DNA of 5,309 nt. Origin: Bacillota bacterium. GTDB taxonomy: Bacteria > Bacillota > Clostridia > Christensenellales > CAG-138. The notes beneath the pieces were generated by a model. That model did no database searches. It was not told the origin of the DNA and saw nothing but the letters and a program-made list of their open reading frames with translations. This document shows positions 1-5,309 of this stretch, one piece after another. How positions within the stretch are numbered: position 1 is the first letter of the stretch; every line of letters begins with the position of its first letter. Both the position numbers and the translations under genes were made by a program. The DNA lies in the NCBI GenBank assembly GCA_023458355.1, contig JAEWZS010000043.1, forward strand, positions 1-5,309, in the 5' to 3' direction.

Positions 1-2264
1 TCACCGTTGTCTTCCTGATAGGTAAGCGTTGTTCCGTCTGACGCAGCAATCGAGACAGTACCGTCGTATAGACCTCCAAATACGCGGATATCGCTTAAAG
101 CGGTTTCGCTTTGTAAACTAAGCTTCACCGTATCGTTTTTCTGGCCTTTCCAAACGGTCTCGGGTGCCTGCATTGTGCCTAGGTTTAGTAGCGCTATAAC
201 CGCATAAACAGCGGTAAGCCCCCAGCAAAGAAGATAATCGATTCTTCTGAATCGCTGCTTTTGAAGAGGTTTTTGCAAAGATAATTCCTTAATGAGAGGC
301 TCCCCCGTCTGTGCTTCTATAATATCGCCTTTTAAGCAAATTTTCGCGCAAACGACCGTCAGGTAGATAAAGCCCGCAACATTGAGTGCTGAGCCTGCAA
401 GCGTCAATGCGTCATACTCCGTGCCGCGTGCGTACTGGTGATCCACGATTACGAATGCCGCCAAGACATTTAACAGCATGGAGACAGAAAGGAAGCCATA
501 CGCGCCGATTAAGCGCTTGTCCTTATATTGGGTAAACGCAACGAGAAGAAGCAAAAGTGTTGGGAACAGATACCTTTCATGCATGTATTGCCCAAGAGTG
601 AATAGCGCTGCGATTAAAAATGCCGCGCTTAATGTGAGGGCGTGCGGTTCGCGCTCTCGTCCCTTTAAATAAAGCACAGACGCAAACACAACGCTTACAA
701 GAATGAATATCGTACCCCATGTGCCATAACTGAAAAAGAGGAATGTGCTATCAACACTTTTCCAGTTACCGCCAAACAGCGCGAAAAGATTAAACGCCTC
801 CACGCTCGCGTAGGGGTATGAGGTCGCTGTGGAAAAATACTTATCGAGGAGCCAGAACGGTTCCTGGTTACCTGTAAAGGGCAGCGCAAACAGTACGATT
901 ACCGCAAGCGCACCAAGTACCGCTGTTATGACCTTTACAATATTCTTGAAGCCAAAATCCTTAAGATAGGCAAAATACGCCACGGCAATTAACGGCCCGG
1001 CCATGAGCGCCTGTGGTTTTAATAAAATCACAAGCCCATATACAAGCCCTGCCAATACGATTTTCTTTTCAAGGAACAGCCATATGACCGCAAGCAGTCC
1101 AAGCGCAAGAAGTTGATCGATCTGCCCCCACGCGCCAGATACAAACGCCATCGTGGGGTTAAACGCCACAAGTGCCGCAAGAAGGAGTGAGGTTTTCAGT
1201 GTAAAACGTTTTTTGGCAAGCTTATAGACGATGTATGCGGCGGCAAGATCAGCAACAATCGACGGAAGCTTAACCAAAAGCGCAAAACCAGCGCTGCCGT
1301 ACGACAGGTTGAAAAGCCGCGCTATAAGCCCCATCAACCATAAAATATACATGTAGCCGGGTGGATAATCCGCAAAGCCGGCCAGCTCGTAAAAACCCGA
1401 CGGGCCGTATTCCACCATGCTGTTTGACCATGACATGAAGCATGCAATGTCTGTTGGGTGTCCGAAAAACACAAAGGAAAGCAGCGTGCGAAAAAGTAAC
1501 GCACACAGCATAAGAATTGCTATCAAAGGTGCAGCATTTTTATCGTCTTCGTTCGTGTTAAGCGGGCGGCGAACAAAATAACGTTTATACAAAAGCGCAA
1601 AAAATATGCCGAAAAGTGCAGCCGAAAGTATCATAGGGCCTATAAAAGGCACCTTACCTTTGTCAGATGTTTCATCCCCAACATTTCCCTGTGCGACAAC
1701 AGGTGAAAAATCCGCAATCTCTCCCGCAGGCGCAGCAGTAAGCTTCAGAAGGCTGAAATTCGAGAAATATGCATCGCCTGTCGATAGTTCGCTGTACCCG
1801 CCCAAGCGTATGCATACGGTTAGTGTCTCTTGATCGCTGCCGGTTTTTCCCGCAAGTGTAATGCGTGTAAATTCTGTGGCGTTATACGGCGCTGCGGCGT
1901 ATGCAAACGAATCCCGTACGGAAATGTTCGCTCCCGCGCCGCCTTCCACATTTACAGCCTTAATATCACAGGATAAAAGATAATAGGATTCGGGCTTCAC
2001 CGCAATGGTTTGGCAAAGCCTAACGTCGTTTTCGATGTAGTTGGCGATATGTACGAGATTGCCTTCCTCTTTAGCAATCGTTTCAACGAGCCTGTCCTCA
2101 TCGGTATCATACCACGCTTCAAAAAACCAACCCTCCGGAAGCGCGCTTTCCTCATTCAACTCTAAAAAGCTTCCGTTATAAGCAAGCTCGTTTTCTGCAA
2201 GGGAGGAGACTATCGGCGTAAATACCAATACAATGACAGCCAATGCGGCAAAAAGCCTTCGCAT
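1..2264 (-). CDS. Large GT-C type membrane glycosyltransferase (Gpi18/GT39-like) with extracellular carbohydrate-binding-like domain, C-terminus cut by window edge
   Basis: One frame runs without a stop from ATG at 2264 to the left edge, giving 754 visible residues. An in-frame TGA 21 bases upstream excludes a longer start; GAGG lies 11 nt before the ATG, a slightly long spacing. Residues 1-23 look like a signal peptide ending S-L-A. Residues about 26-176 resemble a family 4/9 carbohydrate-binding fold (NGSF near the start, GW at 45-46, a late GDAYFSNF strand). About 12-14 membrane segments follow from residue 207. Core motifs are HPTDIACFMSW (269-279, with D272 the candidate GT-C catalytic Asp in the first outer loop), DYPPGY (299-304), WGQID (379-383), KPQAL (416-420) and MHERYLFP (561-568). 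A last membrane segment (about 676-696) precedes the start of a second beta-rich outer domain. GT-C enzymes use polyprenyl-phosphate sugars outside the membrane. Sugar and acceptor cannot be read from sequence. Confidence 0.88.
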   Translation of the reverse strand, partial: MRRLFAALAVIVLVFTPIVSSLAENELAYNGSFLELNEESALPEGWFFEAWYDTDEDRLVETIAKEEGNLVHIANYIENDVRLCQTIAVKPESYYLLSCDIKAVNVEGGAGANISVRDSFAYAAAPYNATEFTRITLAGKTGSDQETLTVCIRLGGYSELSTGDAYFSNFSLLKLTAAPAGEIADFSPVVAQGNVGDETSDKGKVPFIGPMILSAALFGIFFALLYKRYFVRRPLNTNEDDKNAAPLIAILMLCALLFRTLLSFVFFGHPTDIACFMSWSNSMVEYGPSGFYELAGFADYPPGYMYILWLMGLIARLFNLSYGSAGFALLVKLPSIVADLAAAYIVYKLAKKRFTLKTSLLLAALVAFNPTMAFVSGAWGQIDQLLALGLLAVIWLFLEKKIVLAGLVYGLVILLKPQALMAGPLIAVAYFAYLKDFGFKNIVKVITAVLGALAVIVLFALPFTGNQEPFWLLDKYFSTATSYPYASVEAFNLFALFGGNWKSVDSTFLFFSYGTWGTIFILVSVVFASVLYLKGREREPHALTLSAAFLIAALFTLGQYMHERYLFPTLLLLLVAFTQYKDKRLIGAYGFLSVSMLLNVLAAFVIVDHQYARGTEYDALTLAGSALNVAGFIYLTVVCAKICLKGDIIEAQTGEPLIKELSLQKPLQKQRFRRIDYLLCWGLTAVYAVIALLNLGTMQAPETVWKGQKNDTVKLSLQSETALSDIRVFGGLYDGTVSIAASDGTTLTYQEDNG

Positions 2265-2309
2265 AGCGTTTAGAACCTCAACTCATACGTACTAAAGATA
2301 CTAACCAAT

Positions 2310-2318
2310 ATGATACCA
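2310..2318 (-). promoter_or_regulatory. Candidate extended -10 promoter element for the glycosyltransferase gene
   Basis: On the minus strand the element reads TGGTATCAT, matching the extended -10 form TGnTATAAT with one mismatch. It lies 45 bp upstream of the ATG at 2264. No good -35 hexamer sits 16-18 bp upstream, but an extended -10 can function with a weak -35. Transcription would begin near 2303, giving a leader of about 40 nt. Inferred from pattern only. Confidence 0.4.
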
Positions 2319-2319
2319 T

Positions 2320-2355
2320 AACTTTCCATGTTGGCACATATTGCCAAGAAAAGTT
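2320..2355 (-). repeat. 36-bp interrupted inverted repeat, possible operator or RNA hairpin
   Basis: The core is a perfect 6-bp palindrome, TTGGCA-N5-TGCCAA (2331-2347). It extends outward with AACTTTTC pairing to GGAAAGTT across a 3-nt bulge on one side, making 14 base pairs in all with one G-U pair. No T-run follows on either strand, so it is a poor intrinsic terminator. The core covers the -35 region of the candidate extended -10 promoter at 2310-2318, which suits a repressor or activator site. Alternatively, transcription from the TATAAT at 2359-2364 would place it at the 5' end of the RNA. Confidence 0.55.
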
Positions 2356-2358
2356 TAA

Positions 2359-2364
2359 ATTATA
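2359..2364 (-). promoter_or_regulatory. Alternative -10 hexamer upstream of the inverted repeat
   Basis: The minus strand reads exactly TATAAT here, 95 bp before the glycosyltransferase ATG and just after the yraN stop. The upstream region lies inside the end of yraN and has no clear TTGACA-like hexamer at 16-18 bp, so the call is weak. If used, the start point near 2352 would put the inverted repeat in the first bases of the transcript. Confidence 0.25.
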
Positions 2365-2373
2365 CGATTTGTG

Positions 2374-2727
2374 TTATTCGCCAAACGCGTTTGCGATATG
2401 CACGACCGTACCCGTTGAAGCGTCAAACTCGGCCACATCAAATCGTACGGGAGATTGAAAAAGCCTGTTTTTCATAAGGTAGTGCTTGGCCGCGCGAAGT
2501 ATATTCTCTTGTTTTACAGCTGTCACTGCTTCCCGCCCAAGGCCATAGCGGTCGCCTGTGCGCGCCTTCACCTCCACAAACACAACGGTTTTACCGTCAC
2601 GCATGATAAGGTCTATCTCGCAACGCTCCGCGCGGTAATTCCTCGTCATAAGCGCATAGCCATGTTTTTTTAAATACTTAAGAGCGGCATCCTCCCCCGC
2701 ATTCCCTAAAGTACGTTTAGCGTTCAT
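2374..2727 (-). CDS. yraN: UPF0102 / YraN family nuclease-fold protein
   Basis: A 117-residue protein of the usual length for UPF0102. The family has a restriction-endonuclease-like fold and is often encoded beside rnhB, but its cellular role is not firmly established. Visible motifs are the N-terminal GNAGED (8-13) with a helix leading to RNY (29-31), then EIDLI (37-41) and VFVEVKAR (49-56). E37, D39, E52 and K54 form the nuclease-like acidic and lysine set. A later GLGREAV...K helix and RFDV segment complete the domain. I chose the ATG at 2727 because it begins at the family's normal N-terminus and has GAGGG 6 nt upstream. The ATG at 2784 would add 19 unconserved residues inside rnhB. The start overlaps the rnhB stop by 11 bp, so translation is probably coupled. 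It ends the housekeeping gene cluster. Confidence 0.93.
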   Translation of the reverse strand: MNAKRTLGNAGEDAALKYLKKHGYALMTRNYRAERCEIDLIMRDGKTVVFVEVKARTGDRYGLGREAVTAVKQENILRAAKHYLMKNRLFQSPVRFDVAEFDASTGTVVHIANAFGE

Positions 2728-3358
2728 TCTTGCCCTCACAGAAATTCCCGATAAAGCTCCTTCTATGCGCAGGACAGGGCCCATATTTCTTTAACGCTTC
2801 GATATGCTTTTTGGTTCCGTAACCCTTATGCTCCTTAAAACCGTATTGCGGGTAAAGCGCATCAAGCTCCTTCATATAGTTGTCACGTTCCACCTTGGCG
2901 AGTATGGAAGCCGCCGCAATAAGGTAGCTTATCGCATCTCCATGGATGAGCGGCACCTGTTCTGCGTCAATCATGAGGCCTTTCACAGCGTCCACCAATA
3001 TCGTTGTACAAGGAAATGCCATGCTTTGATATGCCCTTTGAAAGGCGAGCTTGGTTGCATTTAGAATGTTGAGTCCGTCGATTTCTTGTTCATCTGCCGT
3101 ACCAATACCAAAAGCTATGGCGCGTTCTTTAATAATCGGGTACAGTGCTTCGCGCTTCAATTCGGAAAGCTTTTTTGAGTCATTCACGCCTTCAATAAGA
3201 GTATCTTGCGGCAGCATCACGCAGGCGGCGTAAACCGGCCCTGCGAGAGGCCCGCGCCCTACTTCATCCATACCCGCCGGAAAAATACCCTTTTCCCAGT
3301 AGGAACGCTCGAAGGCAGTGATAGCATACAGCCTTTCGGCTTCCTTTGCTTTAGCCAT
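2717..3358 (-). CDS. rnhB: Ribonuclease HII
   Basis: A complete 213-residue RNase HII, which cuts the RNA strand of RNA-DNA hybrids and starts removal of single ribonucleotides misincorporated into DNA, using Mg2+ or Mn2+. The four acidic catalytic positions are present: D31 and E32 in GMDEVGRGPLAGPV, D123 in ILVDAV, and D141 in HGDAIS. Other family signatures are NDSKKLS (59-65), IAAASILAK (147-155) and, near the C-terminus, QYGFKEHKGYGT and HRRSF. The segment usually seen as AKVTRD reads AKVERD here, a small change after the catalytic helix. An N-terminal extension of about 28 residues precedes the catalytic domain, as in many Gram-positive homologues. ATG at 3358 overlaps the rbgA stop by 8 bp, with GGAG 6 nt upstream. 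The 3' end overlaps yraN, so all three genes are probably co-translated. Confidence 0.97.
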   Translation of the reverse strand: MAKAKEAERLYAITAFERSYWEKGIFPAGMDEVGRGPLAGPVYAACVMLPQDTLIEGVNDSKKLSELKREALYPIIKERAIAFGIGTADEQEIDGLNILNATKLAFQRAYQSMAFPCTTILVDAVKGLMIDAEQVPLIHGDAISYLIAAASILAKVERDNYMKELDALYPQYGFKEHKGYGTKKHIEALKKYGPCPAHRRSFIGNFCEGKNER

Positions 3359-4217
3359 GCTCCGCTCCGATTAAAAAGTCCGGTGACTCGAGTGTGACGC
3401 GGGCTATCTTGCCGCCGCGGTACTCGTCGAGCACAATCCTGGCTGCGCGTAAGGTATCATACCCACCGCCGCGCACAACAAAGCCCCGGCTTTTGGCTAC
3501 CGCCTCAAGTAGTGCCTCATTTGGCGTTTCAGGCTCAATTTTTTTATAGCGCTCGGACAGTAAATTCGGACAAAGCTTGTTAAGATCGATAAGAAGATGC
3601 TGTGCAAGTGTTTCTACATCCATCGTCTCGTCGTTAATGGAGCCTATGTAAGCAAGATGGCGCGCTAAAACCTCATTTTCGAGCTTGGGCCAAAGAAGCC
3701 CAGGGGTATCCATAAGCTCGAGATACGGCGTAATCTTCACCCATTGCTTGCCCTTCGTTACACCAGGCTTATCCCCCGTTTGTGCACGATTCACACCTGC
3801 AATGCGGTTGATGAAGGTGGATTTTCCCACGTTTGGAATGCCGACAATCATGGCGCGCACGGTTTTATTAACGCCCTTTTCGCGCATTCTTTTCACCTTT
3901 TCGGCTGCTGCGTTCTCAATGAGTGCCACCGCTGCACCGCGCTTATTCGGTGCGGTCGAAACAAATTCCACCGCCTTTATATTTTCCTTTTTATAGTGCT
4001 CCACCCAAAGTTTGTTGCCCTCCGGTGAGGCGAGATCGCTCTTATTGAGTACCACAACCCTGTCCTTCGCAGCAAATAGATCATCAAAATCAGGATTCCG
4101 CGTAGCGAGAGGTGCGCGTGCGTCCACGAGCTCGACCACCACATCGATGAGCTTTAAGTTTTCTGACAACATACGGCGAGCCTTCGCCATATGCCCCGGG
4201 TACCAATTTATCTGCAA
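3351..4217 (-). CDS. rbgA: Ribosome biogenesis GTPase RbgA (YlqF), TTG start
   Basis: A circularly permuted GTPase that acts late in assembly of the 50S subunit; in Bacillus subtilis it is essential and promotes incorporation of late proteins. The permuted motif order is clear: G4 NKSD (58-61), then G1 GIPNVGKST (126-134), G2 PGVT (151-154) and G3 DTPG (170-173). The C-terminal domain is complete, ending in a segment with YRGGK and VTLESP. Counting from the TTG at 4217 gives 288 residues, starts the protein as M-Q-I-N-W-Y-P-G-H, and puts the conserved histidine at position 9, matching catalytic His9 of B. subtilis RbgA. A GTG at 4226 is also in frame but abuts its own Shine-Dalgarno, so TTG is preferred. 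Many Clostridia have lepB between rplS and rbgA; it is absent here. The stop overlaps rnhB by 8 bp. Confidence 0.96.
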   Translation of the reverse strand: MQINWYPGHMAKARRMLSENLKLIDVVVELVDARAPLATRNPDFDDLFAAKDRVVVLNKSDLASPEGNKLWVEHYKKENIKAVEFVSTAPNKRGAAVALIENAAAEKVKRMREKGVNKTVRAMIVGIPNVGKSTFINRIAGVNRAQTGDKPGVTKGKQWVKITPYLELMDTPGLLWPKLENEVLARHLAYIGSINDETMDVETLAQHLLIDLNKLCPNLLSERYKKIEPETPNEALLEAVAKSRGFVVRGGGYDTLRAARIVLDEYRGGKIARVTLESPDFLIGAEHG

Positions 4218-4221
4218 CTCA

Positions 4222-4231
4222 ATCACCCTTT
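4222..4231 (-). promoter_or_regulatory. Ribosome binding site that decides the rbgA start
   Basis: The minus strand reads AAAGGGTGAT, close to the anti-16S consensus AAGGAGGTGAT with two bases missing in the middle. It lies 4 nt before TTG at 4217 (8 nt from the AAAGGG core). It overlaps the GTG at 4226-4224, so that GTG cannot use it at normal spacing. This favours TTG, which also gives the family's usual N-terminus. Confidence 0.7.
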
Positions 4232-4253
4232 AACATTCTTCTATATCGAGAAA

Positions 4254-4285
4254 CCCCCGCGGCCGTTTCAAACCGGCGGCAGGGG
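4254..4285 (-). terminator. GC-rich hairpin between rplS and rbgA, possible attenuator
   Basis: On the minus strand, CCCCTGCCGCCG pairs with CGGCCGCGGGGG over 12 positions, with one C-C mismatch and one G-U pair, around an 8-nt loop. It begins 23 nt after the rplS stop codon. Only three U residues follow (GGGGGUUUCUCG), so full intrinsic termination is unlikely. Partial termination, or protection of the rplS mRNA 3' end, would lower rbgA expression relative to the much more abundant L19. No promoter is apparent between this hairpin and rbgA, so read-through is expected. Confidence 0.5.
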
Positions 4286-4308
4286 CTTTGCCTCTTAATA
4301 CGAAAAAC

Positions 4309-4662
4309 TTATTTTTCCTCGATGCGTTCCACGATCTTCGCGGCCTTGCCGGAGAGTTTACGCAGATAGAAGAGTTTCGCTCTGCGGACCTTACCGTGGC
4401 GGAGTACTTCGATGCGGCCGATACGGGGGCTGTTGTACGGGAATGTACGCTCCACACCCACGCCGTAGGAAATTCTACGGACGGTAAAGGATTTGCGCAC
4501 GGCGCCGCCCTGTATTTTGGTGACGACCCCTTCAAAGTTCTGGAGCCTCTCGCGCGTGCCTTCGATAACCTTCACGAATACGCGGACAGTATCGCCCACC
4601 TGTAGTTTGGGCAGGTCGGTGCGCAGTTGTTCTTTTTCAAGTTCCCTGATGATGTCAGACAT
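4309..4662 (-). CDS. rplS: 50S ribosomal protein L19
   Basis: A complete 117-residue L19, a large-subunit protein located at the interface with the small subunit near bridges to 16S rRNA. The full family pattern is present: [11 protein letters not shown] near the N-terminus, [68 protein letters not shown] and GKAAKI. The ATG at 4662 is chosen because it opens at the normal N-terminus and has AAGGAG 9 nt upstream. An upstream in-frame codon at 4683 would add seven residues that run through this ribosome binding site. A promoter and leader of its own lie directly upstream, fitting a demand for more L19 than TrmD. The next gene, rbgA, starts 91 bp downstream after a hairpin. Confidence 0.98.
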   Translation of the reverse strand: MSDIIRELEKEQLRTDLPKLQVGDTVRVFVKVIEGTRERLQNFEGVVTKIQGGAVRKSFTVRRISYGVGVERTFPYNSPRIGRIEVLRHGKVRRAKLFYLRKLSGKAAKIVERIEEK

Positions 4663-4734
4663 TATTGTCTTCTCCTTCCTCATAGACGTTCGTGAAAGCG
4701 ATTCAACTGCTCACATTGGACCGTCCGTTGTCAC
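4663..4734 (-). promoter_or_regulatory. rplS 5' leader with foldable stem, candidate L19 autoregulatory leader
   Basis: From the predicted start point near 4734 to the rplS ATG there are about 72 nt. Within it, GGACG (4726-4722) can pair with CGUCU (4688-4684), enclosing a second stem GUGA-GC (4714-4709) with GC-UU-UCAC (4699-4692) around a purine-containing loop. The Shine-Dalgarno follows immediately after the outer stem. Rfam describes an L19 leader family in low-GC Gram-positive bacteria, and position and size fit. I have not been able to compare it with that model, so the regulatory role is inferred. Confidence 0.45.
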
Positions 4735-4741
4735 AAGCGCC

Positions 4742-4770
4742 ATTATAACATACGATATTTGTGTTTGCAA
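4742..4770 (-). promoter_or_regulatory. Strong extended -10 sigma-A promoter for rplS
   Basis: The minus strand has TTGCAA (4770-4765, four of six matches to TTGACA), a 17-bp spacer, and a perfect TATAAT (4747-4742). The spacer ends with TGT, forming the extended -10 TGnTATAAT. Transcription should begin 7-8 nt later, at about 4735-4734. It lies wholly between the trmD stop and rplS, so rplS and the downstream cluster can be expressed independently of trmD. Confidence 0.8.
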
Positions 4771-4792
4771 GGCGAAAAAACGCCTTATTTTT
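4769..4792 (+). terminator. Intrinsic-terminator-like hairpin on the plus strand at the trmD 3' end
   Basis: On the plus strand, AAGGCG-A6-CGCCTT is a perfect 6-bp stem with a 6-nt loop, followed directly by ATTTTT. This would stop RNA polymerase moving rightward, antisense to trmD. Read on the minus strand, the same stem is followed by GCAAACAC, so it is not a convincing trmD terminator. Its left arm overlaps the rplS -35 hexamer by two bases. Confidence 0.5.
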
Positions 4793-5309
4793 CGGGCTTT
4801 TCGCCCGTTTTCAAGCTTTCCAAAAACAGCTTTTCAGCCTTGGATAGTGTAACTGACTCCAAGAGCTCGGGGCGGTTTTTGAGAGTTGTCTCAATCGAGC
4901 GTTCTCTTCGCCACTTCGCGATGGCTGCGTGGTTACCGTTTAGAAGCACGTCAGGAACGGTCTCCCCTCGGAAATCCGATGGGCGGGTGTACTGCGGGTA
5001 CTCTAGTAGCCCTTCGGAAAACGATTCCTCCTGTGCTGATTCCTCGCTCCCCAATACCCCCGGAATAAACCGCGAAACGCAGTCGATTACGACCATCGCA
5101 GGCAGCTCGCCGCCTGTTAGCACATAGTCGCCGATAGATACTTCTTTGTGCATCTTCCCCATGGAGCGCTCATCTATGCCCTCGTAATGCCCGCACAGAA
5201 ACAGAAGTCTTTCCTTTTGCGCAAGCTCTTTTGCAAGGTTTACGCTCAAAGGCTCGCCGCGCGGTGCAAGCACCACACGATAGGATTCCTCGTTTTTATC
5301 CACCGCATC
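4785..5309 (-). CDS. trmD: tRNA (guanine37-N1)-methyltransferase TrmD, N-terminus cut by window edge
   Basis: The 174 visible residues are the C-terminal part of TrmD, usually about 240-250 residues; the first 70 or so lie outside the window. TrmD is a dimeric SPOUT enzyme that methylates N1 of G37 in tRNAs reading CNN codons, using S-adenosylmethionine bound in a trefoil knot. Counted from the edge, visible motifs are CGHYEGIDER (39-48), SIGDYVLTGGELPAMV (58-73, the knot and cofactor site), SRFIPGVLG (79-87), GLLEYPQYTRP (100-110) and a C-terminal helical domain with WRRERS. R80 matches Arg154 of Haemophilus influenzae TrmD. The expected catalytic Asp169 position is Glu (E95), discussed in the findings. 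The GTG at 5303 is internal, because the frame continues to the edge. The gene ends 122 bp before rplS, and read-through transcription is possible. Confidence 0.96.
   Translation of the reverse strand, partial: DAVDKNEESYRVVLAPRGEPLSVNLAKELAQKERLLFLCGHYEGIDERSMGKMHKEVSIGDYVLTGGELPAMVVIDCVSRFIPGVLGSEESAQEESFSEGLLEYPQYTRPSDFRGETVPDVLLNGNHAAIAKWRRERSIETTLKNRPELLESVTLSKAEKLFLESLKTGEKPEK
4793..4811 (+). terminator. Second plus-strand terminator-like hairpin inside the 3' end of trmD
   Basis: CGGGC-TTTTC-GCCCG is a perfect 5-bp GC-rich stem on the plus strand, followed by TTTT. It directly follows the T-run of the neighbouring hairpin, so the two form a tandem pair facing the same way. It lies in codons for the last residues of TrmD, where the minus-strand stem is followed by an A-run rather than U residues. 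The stem is short, so activity is uncertain. Confidence 0.35.

Noticed and set aside
1270..1506. Short minus-strand frame inside the glycosyltransferase
   Set aside because: It is in a different frame from the continuous 754-codon reading frame, which explains the region with coherent membrane helices and family motifs.
2331..2347. Sigma-54 type promoter (TGGCAC ... TTGC) around the palindrome
   Set aside because: The distance between the GG and GC elements is 10 bases, not the required 12, on both strands. The match comes from the palindrome itself.
2374..2784. Longer yraN starting at ATG 2784
   Set aside because: It would add 19 residues without family similarity, deep inside rnhB. The ATG at 2727 has a ribosome binding site and the normal UPF0102 N-terminus.
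4218..4226. GTG start for rbgA at 4226
   Set aside because: The Shine-Dalgarno abuts and overlaps this codon, leaving no spacing. The TTG at 4217 gives correct spacing and the usual N-terminus with His9.
4769..4787. Intrinsic terminator for trmD on the minus strand
   Set aside because: The stem AAGGCG/CGCCTT is followed by GCAAACAC on that strand. The T-run is in the loop, not after the stem, so termination of trmD transcripts is not supported.
4493..5127. Overlapping plus-strand open frames of about 120 codons across rplS and trmD
   Set aside because: They lie opposite strongly conserved genes, have no recognisable domains, and have low-complexity shadow-type translations.
1..5309. tRNA or rRNA genes, CRISPR arrays, insertion sequences, attachment sites
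   Set aside because: No cloverleaf, direct-repeat array, transposase frame or terminal inverted repeat pair was seen on reading either strand.

Overview
The window is most consistent with a chromosomal segment of a low-to-mid-GC Gram-positive bacterium of the Firmicutes, probably the Clostridia. The reasons are the conserved gene order trmD-rplS-rbgA-rnhB on one strand, extended Shine-Dalgarno sites matching the 3' end of 16S rRNA, a TTG start codon, and a multi-domain GT-C enzyme of a type common in clostridial genomes. This placement is inferred from order and sequence character; no database search was possible.

All real genes lie on the minus strand, so transcription runs from high to low coordinates. 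At the right edge is the C-terminal part of trmD (tRNA m1G37 methyltransferase), cut by the window end. A 122-bp gap follows, with a strong extended -10 sigma-A promoter and a roughly 70-nt leader that can fold, placed to drive rplS (ribosomal protein L19). A GC-rich hairpin separates rplS from rbgA (GTPase for 50S assembly), which probably starts at a TTG codon. rbgA, rnhB (RNase HII) and yraN (UPF0102 nuclease-fold protein) overlap by 8 and 11 bp and should be translationally coupled.

After a 109-bp gap with a long interrupted inverted repeat and candidate promoter elements, the rest of the window (positions 2264 to 1) is one uninterrupted reading frame, open at the left edge. Its 754 visible codons encode a large membrane glycosyltransferase of the GT-C type (Gpi18/GT39-like). 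It has an N-terminal signal peptide, a carbohydrate-binding-like extracellular domain, a polytopic core, and the start of a second extracellular beta-rich domain.

The right-hand genes form a translation and RNA-metabolism block: tRNA modification, a large-subunit protein, its assembly GTPase, and removal of ribonucleotides or RNA primers from DNA. The glycosyltransferase is an unrelated cell-surface gene with apparently separate regulation. I see no mobile element, CRISPR array, tRNA or rRNA, and no clearly new multi-gene system. The most useful leads are an Asp-to-Glu change at the expected catalytic base of TrmD, the inverted repeat before the glycosyltransferase, terminator-like hairpins facing the opposite strand at the trmD 3' end, and the domain layout of the glycosyltransferase.
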